This document shows positions 44,040-51,505 of a DNA stretch of 64,000 bases, one piece after another (the stretch's first letter is position 1; each line of letters opens with the position of its first letter). The position numbers were made by a program, and so were the translations under genes. Origin of the DNA: Streptomyces catenulae (GTDB lineage Bacteria; Actinomycetota; Actinomycetes; Streptomycetales; Streptomycetaceae); NCBI RefSeq assembly GCF_000718015.1, contig NZ_JODY01000018.1:1-64000 (forward strand), written 5' to 3'. Under the pieces are notes generated by a model that ran no database searches, was not told where the DNA came from, and was given only the letters and a program-made list of their open reading frames with translations.

Positions 44040-45323
44040 GTGAGCCAACTGATGTATCCTGCCGCCGCCCCTGACCCGACCGACCCGCAGGACCTGCTCC
44101 CCGGAGCCCTGTCCGAGGCGTTGCACACCGAACTCATCGCCTTCCGCCGCGACCTGCACATGCACCCCGAGCTGGGTAATCAGGAGTTCCGCACCACCGA
44201 GGCGCTCCGCAGCCGTCTGGAGGCGGCCGGTCTGCGACCCCGCGTCCTCACCGTCGGCACCGGCCTGATCTGCGACATCGGCACCGACCCGGCGGACATC
44301 ACCCGCGTCGACGACCCGGCGGACGACGACCCCGACGCCCGCCCGCTGCTGGCCCTGCGCGCCGACATCGACGCCCTGCCCATCCCGGACACCAAGACCG
44401 TCGCCTACCGCTCCACCATCCCCGACCGCGCCCACGCCTGCGGCCACGACGTCCACACCACCGTCGTCCTCGGCGCCGGGCTGGTCCTCGCCGAGCTGGC
44501 CCGCCGCGGTCAGCTGCCCTACCCGGTCCGGCTGCTCTTCCAGCCCGCCGAGGAGGTGCTGCCCGGCGGCGCCCCCGACACCATCGAGTCCGGTGTGCTG
44601 GAGGGCGTCGGCCGGATCCTCGCCGTCCACTGCGACCCGCGCGTCGACGCCGGCCGGATCGGCCTGCGCACCGGCCCGATCACCTCCGCCTGCGACCGCC
44701 TGGAGGTCGCCCTCGACGGTCCCGGCGGCCACACCGCGCGCCCGCACCTCACCACCGACCTGGTCACCGCCGCCGCCCGGGTCGCCGTCGACGTCCCCGC
44801 CCTCGTCGCCCGCCGCGTCGACGCCCGCTCCGGCCTCGCCGTCACCTGGGGCCGCCTCGACGCCGGGCACGCCTGCAACGTCATCCCGCAGCACGCCGAG
44901 ATGTCCGGCACGGTCCGCTGCCTCGATCTGGACGCCTGGCGCCGCGCCCCCGACCTCGTCCACGCCGCCATCGACGAGGTCGCCACCCTGCACGGCGCGA
45001 AGTCGCAGATCACCTACGTCCGCGGGGTCCCGCCGGTGGTCAACGACGCGGCCTGCGCACAGCTGCTGCACGACGCGATGACCGCCCGCTGCGGCCCCGC
45101 CGCCGTCGAGACCACCGAACAGTCCCTGGGCGGCGAGGACTTCTCGTGGTACCTGGAGCACGTCCCCGGCGCCATGGCCCGCCTCGGCGTCCGCCCGCCC
45201 GGCAGCAACGACCGCCTCGACCTGCACCGCGGCGACTTCGACGTCGACGAGTCCGCGATCCGCACCGGCGTCGAGCTGTTCACGGCGGCGGCACTCCTGT
45301 CCGGGGCGGCCCCGGTCTTCTGA
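44040..45323 (+). CDS. M20 family metallopeptidase/amidohydrolase
   Basis: The 427-residue enzyme is of the M20D amidohydrolase type. Metal ligands are in ACGHDVHTT, QPAEEVLPGG and AVHCDPRVDAGRIG, with a late SLGGEDFSWYLEHVPGAM. The early FRRDLHMHPELGNQEFRTT is typical. Such enzymes release amino acids or acyl groups from N-acyl or peptide substrates. GTG 44040 or ATG 44052 may be the start. The 180 bases before it are AT-richer and probably hold its promoter. Confidence 0.92.
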   Translation: MSQLMYPAAAPDPTDPQDLLPGALSEALHTELIAFRRDLHMHPELGNQEFRTTEALRSRLEAAGLRPRVLTVGTGLICDIGTDPADITRVDDPADDDPDARPLLALRADIDALPIPDTKTVAYRSTIPDRAHACGHDVHTTVVLGAGLVLAELARRGQLPYPVRLLFQPAEEVLPGGAPDTIESGVLEGVGRILAVHCDPRVDAGRIGLRTGPITSACDRLEVALDGPGGHTARPHLTTDLVTAAARVAVDVPALVARRVDARSGLAVTWGRLDAGHACNVIPQHAEMSGTVRCLDLDAWRRAPDLVHAAIDEVATLHGAKSQITYVRGVPPVVNDAACAQLLHDAMTARCGPAAVETTEQSLGGEDFSWYLEHVPGAMARLGVRPPGSNDRLDLHRGDFDVDESAIRTGVELFTAAALLSGAAPVF

Positions 45324-45338
45324 GCCCGCGCCCGCACC

Positions 45339-45379
45339 GGCCCCCGACGGCTCCCGCACCCCGGGAGCGGCGGGGGCCG
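45339..45379 (+). terminator. hairpin after the M20 gene
   Basis: CGGCCCCCG (45339-45347) pairs with CGGGGGCCG (45371-45379), and CTCCCG with CGGGAG inside. It ends before the remnant on the minus strand. Confidence 0.7.
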
Positions 45380-45385
45380 TCGCGT

Positions 45386-45600
45386 TCAGCCCCGCCGGGC
45401 GCGCTCCTGGTGGCGGCGGGCCTTGAGCCGGTTGCCGCAGGTCTTCATCGAGCACCGGCGGGCGGTGTTGGCGCGGCTGCGGTCGAGGAGGAAGAGACGG
45501 CACTCGTCGTTGCCGCACGGCCGCAGCCGCCCGGGCCGGTGCTCCCGGACGTCGTACCAGGCGAGCACCAACTCCACCGCGAGCCGCCGCTCGGGCGGCA
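45386..45600 (-). pseudogene. CGNR zinc-finger regulator, C-terminal remnant
   Basis: About 72 residues remain: PPERRLAVELVLAWYD, then the CGNR zinc finger with RPCGNDECRLFLLD, ANTARRCSMKTCGNRLKARRH. Full CGNR proteins have an N-terminal ABATE domain of over 100 residues, which is missing. The frame continues past 45600 only as antisense of the hydrolase remnant. So the gene was cut by a deletion or rearrangement that joined it to the next remnant. Confidence 0.75.
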
Positions 45601-46168
45601 GTACTGCTCCACGGCTTCCCCACCAGCTCCCGCATGTTTCCGACGGCTGATCCCCGAACTCGCCGACCGCTTCCATGTGATCGCCCCCGACCACCTCGGC
45701 TTCTGGGCCCCCGTCTGGACCTACGCCCACGCCCCGGGCCCCGCCACCGAACCCGCCGTCCGCGCCGCCCTCGGCCTCGACGCCATCCGCCGGCAGTACC
45801 TCCACGGCGTCGACCGGCCCGAACTCGTCGACCCCGACACCTGGACCGCCGACCACCGCGACCTCTCCCGCCCCGGCAACGACCTCGTCCAGCTCGCCCT
45901 CTTCCGCGACCACGCCACCCACCCGCCGCTCTCCCCGCAGGTCCACGCCTACTTCCGGCGGAGCCACGTCCCGCTGCTCGCGGTCTGGGGCGCGAACGAC
46001 GAGATCTTCGGCCCGGACGGCGCCCGCGCCTTCGCCCGGGACCTGCCGGACGCCGAGACCCCTCTCGTCCCCGGCGGCGGCCACTTCCTGCTGGAGAGCC
46101 ACCCGGACAGCACCGCCGCCACCGTCCGGGGCTTCCTGACCCGAACGGTGGCGGCGGCGCGGTCCTGA
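45601..46168 (+). pseudogene. alpha/beta hydrolase remnant, frameshifted and internally deleted
   Basis: The remnant begins inside the oxyanion segment (LLHGFPTSSRMF). One extra T in TTT at 45637-45639 shifts the frame; the next frame then continues RRLIPELADRFHVIAPDHLGF. Directly after that comes WAPVWTYAHAPGPATEPAVR, whereas intact relatives have roughly 70 residues, including the nucleophile, between these blocks. The end is normal (LLAVWGANDEIFGPDG, GGGHFLLESH). So it has lost the N-terminus, the reading frame and the nucleophile. It cannot be an active enzyme. Confidence 0.8.
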
Positions 46169-46224
46169 GACGGTCTACGGGCCCTGGGCCCGGACCACGG
46201 GACCCTGAGCCCGGACGGTCCGGA

Positions 46225-46869
46225 CTACGGGTGGTACTTCTCCGCGACGACCTCCGCGCCGCCGGAGCCGGTGTCCATGGTGACGCGGACGGTCACGCTG
46301 TCGGTCTTGGCGGCGGTCTCCAGCTGGTCCACGGTGCAGCGGCGGGTGCCGAAGCCCTCGTTGTCGATGGCGACATTGCCCTCGGAGTCCCCGCAGATGG
46401 CCGCCGCGCCGAGGATCTTCGTCGCGTTGGCGACCAGGAACGCCTGGTCCATGCCGCCGCTCTCCGGCTTGACGATCAGCTTGCCGGGCGCGAGGTAGGA
46501 CAACTTCCCGACCAGCGTCTTCTCACCCGTGTCGGGCTGCTGGTCCGGGGCGGAGTTCCCGTTGTCCGTGGACCCGCCGTTACCGCCCCCGGTCGACCCG
46601 CCACCGTTGTCGCCCCCGGTGGCCCCGCCCTCGGCGCCCTCCGGCGTGTGGTGCTCCCCGGCGCCCGCGCTCTTCGGCGTCCCCTGCCCGGCGGACTGCC
46701 CCTGCCCCTCGCCCTGCGTCGCCGTCGAGGCGTTCACCTTGCCCGCCCCGGTGTCGCTCTGCCCGCAGGCGGTGACCCCCATCCCGAGCGCCGCCGCGGC
46801 GGCCACGGCGAGGGCGATACGGCGGCCGGCGCGGCCACGGAAGCGGTGGGCGGTGGCGGTGATCATCAT
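46225..46869 (-). CDS. putative lipoprotein, unknown function
   Basis: From ATG 46869 the product is 214 residues with a basic start, hydrophobic core and lipobox VTAC. A Gly/Ser/Asn-rich linker (about residues 40-110) leads to a folded domain with GEKTLVGKLSYLAPGKLIV, two Cys, and VTVRVTMDTGSG. The ribosome site is GGAGCTC. No family is recognised; the layout suits a surface protein that reaches through the wall. It is downstream of the DUF397 genes, same strand. Confidence 0.75.
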   Translation of the reverse strand: MMITATAHRFRGRAGRRIALAVAAAAALGMGVTACGQSDTGAGKVNASTATQGEGQGQSAGQGTPKSAGAGEHHTPEGAEGGATGGDNGGGSTGGGNGGSTDNGNSAPDQQPDTGEKTLVGKLSYLAPGKLIVKPESGGMDQAFLVANATKILGAAAICGDSEGNVAIDNEGFGTRRCTVDQLETAAKTDSVTVRVTMDTGSGGAEVVAEKYHP

Positions 46870-46974
46870 GAGCTCCGTTGCGGTGTCGTTCGTCTCGCTC
46901 CTGGACAACCACCACTTTGGGAGACGGGCTTGGCGTTCCGCTAACAGCTCACTAATACGACGGAGCCGTCCGGC

Positions 46975-47169
46975 TCACCCTCGGAACTCCCCGCCCTTGA
47001 CCCCCGCGACGAAGCGCACGAACGCGCTGGTGGGAACGGCCAGAGACGGCCCGTCCGGGTCCTTGGAATCCCGTACGGGGACGACGCCACGGGAGGGGAC
47101 GAGGTTGGCGGCGATCTCGATGCAGGAGCCTCCGCTCCCGCTGTACGAGGACTTGAACCAGCGCGGCAT
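46975..47169 (-). CDS. DUF397 protein
   Basis: The 64-residue protein has the family motif WFKSSYSGSGGSCIEIA, then VPVRDSKDPDGPSLAV and FVAGVKGGEFRG. DUF397 proteins accompany WhiJ-like XRE regulators and affect development and antibiotic production in streptomycetes; a toxin-antitoxin-like role has been proposed for some. ATG 47169 gives the usual start; a GTG at 47181 is possible. Confidence 0.9.
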   Translation of the reverse strand: MPRWFKSSYSGSGGSCIEIAANLVPSRGVVPVRDSKDPDGPSLAVPTSAFVRFVAGVKGGEFRG

Positions 47170-47331
47170 TGCGTTCGTCACGACGTGCCCCTTCGCTGCT
47201 TGTCGGCGTGCTCATGGCTCCGTCTGAGGTTAGGGACCCGACGGCGCCACCGCGAGAGGGCGAACGAAAGCCCCGCCCGGCGCCCTCTGGTCAGAAGGGC
47301 CGAACGGGGCTTTCGCCGTACGGGATCCGGC

Positions 47332-47544
47332 TCAGGCGCGGAACTCTCCGGCCTTGACGCCCGCCACGAAGGACGCGAACGCGGCGGCGGGGACGGCGAG
47401 CGACGGGCCCTGCGGAGCCTTCGAGTCGCGGAGGGGAACTATGCCGGTGGCCGCCGCGTGCGCCGGGGCCCACTCGATGCAGGAGCCACCGTTGCCGCTG
47501 TAGGAGGACTTGATCCAGGTCAGGGGGAGGGAGTCGGTCGTCAC
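47332..47544 (-). CDS. DUF397 protein (second copy, coupled to XRE)
   Basis: The 70-residue protein has TWIKSSYSGNGGSCIEWA, VPLRDSKAPQGPSLAV and FVAGVKAGEFRA. It is a paralogue of the copy at 46975. Its GTG overlaps the stop of the XRE gene (GTGA), so the pair is translated together, the classical WhiJ-like arrangement. Confidence 0.92.
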   Translation of the reverse strand: MTTDSLPLTWIKSSYSGNGGSCIEWAPAHAAATGIVPLRDSKAPQGPSLAVPAAAFASFVAGVKAGEFRA

Positions 47545-48380
47545 GGGGTGCCCTTTCGCAACTGCTCGATCATGGCCACGGATTCCGCCTGGGAAAGCGC
47601 TTCCGCCTGCAGCTGATGGTAGGCCCTCACCAGCGGCAGCACGGACGTGATTTCCCTGTCCAGATGCCCGTTGGTCTGGGACTCCACATAGGACATGACG
47701 GAACGGTCGGGCAGCGTCAGCAGGTTCACCAGCTGGTTGAACGGGCGCCGCTCGCCTATGGCATACGGGGCCATCTGGAGCACGGAGTTCGATTGTTCAG
47801 CGAACTCAACCAGGCGAGCAAGCTGGCGTTCCATGACCTTCGGCCCGCCGATCAGCCGCCGGACACAGCTCTCGTCCAGCACCACGATCACCATGGGCGG
47901 GACGCGCCGAACCAGGGCCGATTGCCGTTCGAGCAGGAATTCCACTCGCTCAGAGGCTTGTTCGGGGGTGAGAGTGCCCCGCCTCACGTTGCCCTCTTCC
48001 AGGGCTCTTGCGTACTCCGGCGTCTGGAGCAGTCCAGGGATCGCCCCCACGTCGAACAGCCGTATCTCCGACGCACGCGCCTCGTGAGTGACGTACTCCG
48101 GAAAACCCTCCAGCAGGCTGCCGTTGCGGATCTCGCCCCATCCGCGCTCGAACGACTCCGGGGTCCCCGTGAGGCCCAGCGCCGCGTCAAGACTGCGCGA
48201 AAACCGCAGAGTCGGAGGCTTGCGACCGGTTTCGATCGCCGAGATGTGCCTCCCCGAGTAACCGACGACCTCGGCGAGATCGTCCTGCTTCCAGCCGCGT
48301 GCTTCGCGAGCACTGCGGACGCGTGCGCCGAAGGCCGCTTGCGGGCTTGCCTCGGGATTCAGAGCCTTGATGTTGACCAA
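47541..48380 (-). CDS. XRE-family regulator with DUF5753 (WhiJ-like)
   Basis: The 279-residue protein has a helix-turn-helix at residues 16-70 (FGARVRSAREARGWKQDDLAEVVGYSGRHISAIETGRK) and a DUF5753 ligand domain (FDVGAIPGLLQTPEYARAL, VVLDESCVRRLIGG, LQMAPYAIGER). WhiJ-type proteins regulate differentiation with DUF397 partners. Usually an anti-sigma-like ATPase gene is also near; here it is replaced by three small divergent frames. The start ATG is 92 bases from the first of these. Confidence 0.93.
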   Translation of the reverse strand: MVNIKALNPEASPQAAFGARVRSAREARGWKQDDLAEVVGYSGRHISAIETGRKPPTLRFSRSLDAALGLTGTPESFERGWGEIRNGSLLEGFPEYVTHEARASEIRLFDVGAIPGLLQTPEYARALEEGNVRRGTLTPEQASERVEFLLERQSALVRRVPPMVIVVLDESCVRRLIGGPKVMERQLARLVEFAEQSNSVLQMAPYAIGERRPFNQLVNLLTLPDRSVMSYVESQTNGHLDREITSVLPLVRAYHQLQAEALSQAESVAMIEQLRKGTP

Positions 48381-48472
48381 CGTGCTCTCCGTTTCCGGAA
48401 CGTTGAAGACGACCAGCCGCTAGGCCACTCTAAGTCCCTCCAGTAGCGGAACGGCTACGGAGAGGAGCGGCT

Positions 48473-48574
48473 ATGCCTGTCAGGATTGTCGGGATTACCG
48501 GACGCGGCTTCATGGAGTACGAGGGCCTCGCCAGGGCCCGCGCCACCCCGCGCTCCGGGGGTGACCTGCGATGA
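48473..48574 (+). CDS. small frame (33 residues) divergent to XRE
   Basis: The ATG follows a strong GGAGAGGAG ribosome site. The product is MPVRIVGITGRGFMEYEGLA and 13 more, rich in Arg. The stop TGA overlaps the next ATG (ATGA). Short size means coding is not proved; the ribosome site and overlap are the support. No family is recognised. Confidence 0.45.
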   Translation: MPVRIVGITGRGFMEYEGLARARATPRSGGDLR

Positions 48575-48696
48575 CGGGCGGCGGTGCCGAAATCCGGTGC
48601 GAGAGACGCCCATTCGGCCCCGACGTCACCGCGTCACACGTCCCGGGCACCGTTCGAACGATCTCGCCCCCGCTCGCCGAAGATCCCTGGAGCTAG
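48571..48696 (+). CDS. small frame (41 residues), coupled to its neighbours
   Basis: Begins at an ATGA overlap with the previous frame and ends with TAG two bases before the next ATG. It contains CERRPFGPDVTASHVPGTV and ends SPPLAEDPWS. The tight packing on both sides suggests translation as a coupled leader, but no homology is recognised and it could be chance. Confidence 0.4.
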   Translation: MTGGGAEIRCERRPFGPDVTASHVPGTVRTISPPLAEDPWS

Positions 48697-48698
48697 CC

Positions 48699-49088
48699 AT
48701 GCACGGAACCCCCGCGGACCGGTCCGCGGCCACCTCGCACCTCACCGACACCGACCCGGCCCACCACGTCCGCATCCTGCCGTGGACCGCCGACGGCAAA
48801 CTCTGTGTCCTCAGCACCAGCGGCCCGGGCAGCTTCCTCTCCCGCCTAGCCGACAGCCTCGAAGAGACCCAACTAGCAGCCGGTCGCCAGACGTTGGACC
48901 AGGCACACGCCGTACTCTCCGACCCGATGTCCCCCTACGGAGAGTTGCGCTACGCCGGTATCCGCCTAGCCGAATGCCTACGAGACGCCTTGTACGTCGC
49001 CGAGTCCCGAGGACTACGAATGACGGACCCGGACGAGGAAGACCCGGACAGCGAAGAACCGGCGGATCCGACCGACCCGCCGGTGTGA
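48699..49088 (+). CDS. helical protein of unknown function divergent to the WhiJ-like regulator
   Basis: The 129-residue protein has a moderately polar helical core (GPGSFLSRLADSLEETQLAAG, then YGELRYAGIRLAECLRDALYVA) and an acidic tail (DPDEEDPDSEEP). Codon use includes rare CTA codons (several Leu), which in streptomycetes depend on the bldA tRNA and slow early translation. That would make it developmentally regulated, consistent with the WhiJ-like neighbour. No family is recognised. Confidence 0.65.
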   Translation: MHGTPADRSAATSHLTDTDPAHHVRILPWTADGKLCVLSTSGPGSFLSRLADSLEETQLAAGRQTLDQAHAVLSDPMSPYGELRYAGIRLAECLRDALYVAESRGLRMTDPDEEDPDSEEPADPTDPPV

Positions 49089-49323
49089 CCTGCGGGGCGA
49101 GCCTCCGGTTCTCACTCCCTCATTTGTCCGGAAAAGGGGGAGGAAGGGGAGTGATCGTCAGAGATGCATATGATCACGCCGGGCGTGGTTCCGGGTGGCC
49201 GCGACGGTGACGGGCGCGCCCCTCATGTCCTTGCCGTGTCGCAGGACGACGCGGTGGAGCTGACCTTCGGTCCCGTCGGGAAGCCCGGCGCGCCGTTCTG
49301 TCGTCGGTCACACGCAAGGAATC
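49089..49323. other. spacer with possible promoter of the toxin operon
   Basis: A purine-rich stretch (49131-49151) looks like a ribosome site leading to GTG 49152, but that frame stops after 19 codons. A 95-codon frame from 49164 overlaps the toxin gene out of frame and is not convincing. Confidence 0.35.
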
Positions 49324-50970
49324 ATGAACCACCGCTGGAAAACCAGAGCCGCGGCCTTTCTGCTGGCATTGTCCGTTCTCTTCACGGGAGCCATGGGGCA
49401 GGCGGCGGCAGCCGAACCGAAGCCCACCCGCTCGGTGCTGGAGAAATGTGAAGGTCTGCCCCTCCGGGAGAAGCTGTCCTGTCTGAAGGATCAGGTCAAG
49501 GGCGACCTCTCCAGGAAGGCGGGACTCCTGGAGATTTATCTGCTCGTGCTCGCGGAGCACGAATGGCACACGGAGTCCAAGAAAGCCTTCCCGGAGCTTT
49601 ACGAGAAGTCGCAGCAGCTGAAAAAGCTCACGGCGTCCCTCGTCAAGGTGAAGGCCGAAGATTTCGAGGACCCGGAGGTCGGGGCTCTGCTGGTTGCCAC
49701 TCAACAGCAATCCGTCAAGAGCCTGCAGATCACGTTCGAAGCCTTCACCGATATCGCCTACACCTCGGCGCAGCTGGTGAAGGCGATGTCCGACCTCATG
49801 GTCCTGATGGCGCCGGTGGTCAAGGGTGCCGCGGACATTGTCACCGACCCGGAGGTGAACGCGGCACTCGGCCAGATCAATTCCGGTTTCGACCGGATGG
49901 ATCATGCCCTGGACGGGCTGAATGCTGATGTCGGCCGCATGAACAAGGCCGTGAATCAGATGAATGTCGCCCTGGACCAGGCGAATTCGGCCGTCGCCGA
50001 GATGAACCGCGGACTGGATCAGATGAACCAGGGCGTGGACCGGATGAATGCCGGCCTGGGGCGGATGAACAAGGCCATCGACCAGGCGAACGCCGCGATG
50101 GACCAGATCAACCACGCCCTTTCCGGCGCCAACGACGGCGTCGGGCAGGCCAACGAGGGCGTCACGGGAATGGGTAAGGCCCTCGACGGTCTGCACAAGG
50201 CGCTCAAGGGCGTCGGCGGCGGCGTCTTCAAGGATCTGGACCTCTCCGGCGTCGGCGACTACGTCCGGGGCGGGCCCAAGGCACAGGACGACAAGGTCAG
50301 GCAGGCCGTCGTCTCCGCGGTCGCGAACCTGATCCCCGGCGTGGGCGACGCGAAGGGTGTCATGGAAGCCCTGACCGGCAAGGACACGGTGACCGGCGAC
50401 GCCCTGTCGCCCGCCGACCGGGTTCTCGGGGCGGTCATTCTTCTGCGCTGGGTGAAGGCGGGGAAGACGGGCGTCAAGGTCGAAGAACTGCTCAAGGCCG
50501 TAAAGAACGAGAAGTCGTTCAACCGGATCGGGAACGTCCGGTGGGGGAGAGGCGGGGGCGGTACGACCGTTCTCGGGGATTCCTACAAGACGCCGGTGAC
50601 GGACGATCTGCGGGAGCTGGTGAACCCCGGAGGCGGAAAGGCGAATTGCCGCGCCTGCGTCCTCGGCGTTGAAAGGGCCCTGGACGGTGCTCCTGCCGCG
50701 GCCCTCCCGGAGCTGGGGCGTGGCTCTCTCGCCTCGGTCGAGAAGTATTTTCCGGGAAAGCGATTCGTCAACCGGTCGCTTTCCAATATCGTCAAGGACA
50801 TCAAGGGTGCGGGCGACGGTGCGCGCGGCATCGTCTACGGCGCGGATCCGGACGGCGGCCATGTTTTCAACGTGATCAATCGCGGCGGTGACGTGGTATT
50901 TTTGGACGCCCAGAGCGGACATGCCGCCCCCGCGGGTTACAGCAACTACCAGTTCATGAGGACGAAATGA
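49324..50970 (+). CDS. secreted polymorphic-toxin-like protein: heptad coiled coil, pre-toxin domain and Tox-PL papain-fold domain
   Basis: The 548-residue protein has a Sec signal (residues 1-30, ending AAAA). A helical N-domain (31-180) follows, then 16 tandem heptads at 185-296 (units like MNKAVNQ, MNRGLDQ). Residues about 325-375 (LIPGVGDAKGVMEALTG, LSPADRVLGA) resemble a pre-toxin TG segment. The C-terminus (about 430-548) is a Tox-PL glutamine-deamidase-like papain fold: catalytic Cys442 in ANCRACVLGVERAL, His513 in GGHVFNVIN and Asp528 in FLDAQSG. Its stop overlaps an immunity-like gene. It probably modifies a protein in a rival cell. The domain call is firm; target and delivery are inferred. 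Confidence 0.85.
   Translation: MNHRWKTRAAAFLLALSVLFTGAMGQAAAAEPKPTRSVLEKCEGLPLREKLSCLKDQVKGDLSRKAGLLEIYLLVLAEHEWHTESKKAFPELYEKSQQLKKLTASLVKVKAEDFEDPEVGALLVATQQQSVKSLQITFEAFTDIAYTSAQLVKAMSDLMVLMAPVVKGAADIVTDPEVNAALGQINSGFDRMDHALDGLNADVGRMNKAVNQMNVALDQANSAVAEMNRGLDQMNQGVDRMNAGLGRMNKAIDQANAAMDQINHALSGANDGVGQANEGVTGMGKALDGLHKALKGVGGGVFKDLDLSGVGDYVRGGPKAQDDKVRQAVVSAVANLIPGVGDAKGVMEALTGKDTVTGDALSPADRVLGAVILLRWVKAGKTGVKVEELLKAVKNEKSFNRIGNVRWGRGGGGTTVLGDSYKTPVTDDLRELVNPGGGKANCRACVLGVERALDGAPAAALPELGRGSLASVEKYFPGKRFVNRSLSNIVKDIKGAGDGARGIVYGADPDGGHVFNVINRGGDVVFLDAQSGHAAPAGYSNYQFMRTK
49876..50211 (+). repeat. sixteen tandem 21-bp (heptad) repeats inside the toxin gene
   Basis: Sixteen consecutive heptads follow the pattern (M/A/I/L)-N-x-x-(V/L/I/F/M)-x-(Q/R/G/E), with N or D in position 2 for most units. 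Met/Ala and Val/Leu fall on the a/d positions of a long two-helix coiled coil of about 112 residues. Units differ at codon level, so the array is old or under selection rather than a fresh slip expansion. Confidence 0.85.
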
Positions 50971-51230
50971 CGAGCAGAGCCGAAGCGCTGAAGGCGGCGG
51001 AGCAGCTCCTCGCGCGGGAAACGGGACCTTATGATCCGGTCCTCGTGATCGACGGTGAGCGGGTGCGGGAAAAGGACGGGACTCTCATCGTTCCTTTCAA
51101 CGGCGAGGAATACCTGAAGACCCGTAACCCCCGGGACATGCTGCTCGACTGCTGGCCGATCCTGGTGGACCTCACCACCGGTCGGGCCCGTATGGGGACC
51201 ATCGGGGAAAGGGATTTCTGGCGGGAGTGA
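50967..51230 (+). CDS. probable immunity protein, Imm35/YrhB-like
   Basis: The 87-residue protein lacks a signal and is acidic to neutral. TLIVPFNGEEYLKTRNPRDM and CWPILVDLTTGRARMGTI match the core of YrhB-type Imm35 proteins (a Y/F-strand, then LxxxxPI-VD-x-x-T/DG). ATG overlaps the toxin stop by four bases (ATGA), the standard toxin-immunity layout. It would stay in the cytoplasm and block the papain-fold domain if it enters sister cells. The following 275 bases hold no gene. Confidence 0.75.
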   Translation: MTSRAEALKAAEQLLARETGPYDPVLVIDGERVREKDGTLIVPFNGEEYLKTRNPRDMLLDCWPILVDLTTGRARMGTIGERDFWRE

Positions 51231-51505
51231 GCGCTCCCCGGGAGGCGGCCCGCCGACCCGCGGACCCGTCGGCGGGCCGATGTGCGAGGAGTACCGCCCA
51301 CCCGCGGCACTCCTCGCGGCCGTTCCGCGCCGCCTCCCCGCCGGACGCCGCCCCGGCCCTCCGCCCCCTGGCCGCCGCCCCGCGCCACCCCTTCACGACG
51401 AATCGATAACGGCACCGCCGTAGAGGGTTTTGCGCCATGTCTACGCGCGTTAATCTCCCGCTAAGCCGGAGCCACAGGGGGCTCCGGGAGCGAAGGGAAG
51501 GCCCC

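Noticed and set aside
49164..49451. 95-codon frame overlapping the toxin gene start
   Set aside because: It runs out of frame into the toxin gene, and the toxin signal peptide and domains are clear. The purine-rich stretch before it may simply be part of the leader.
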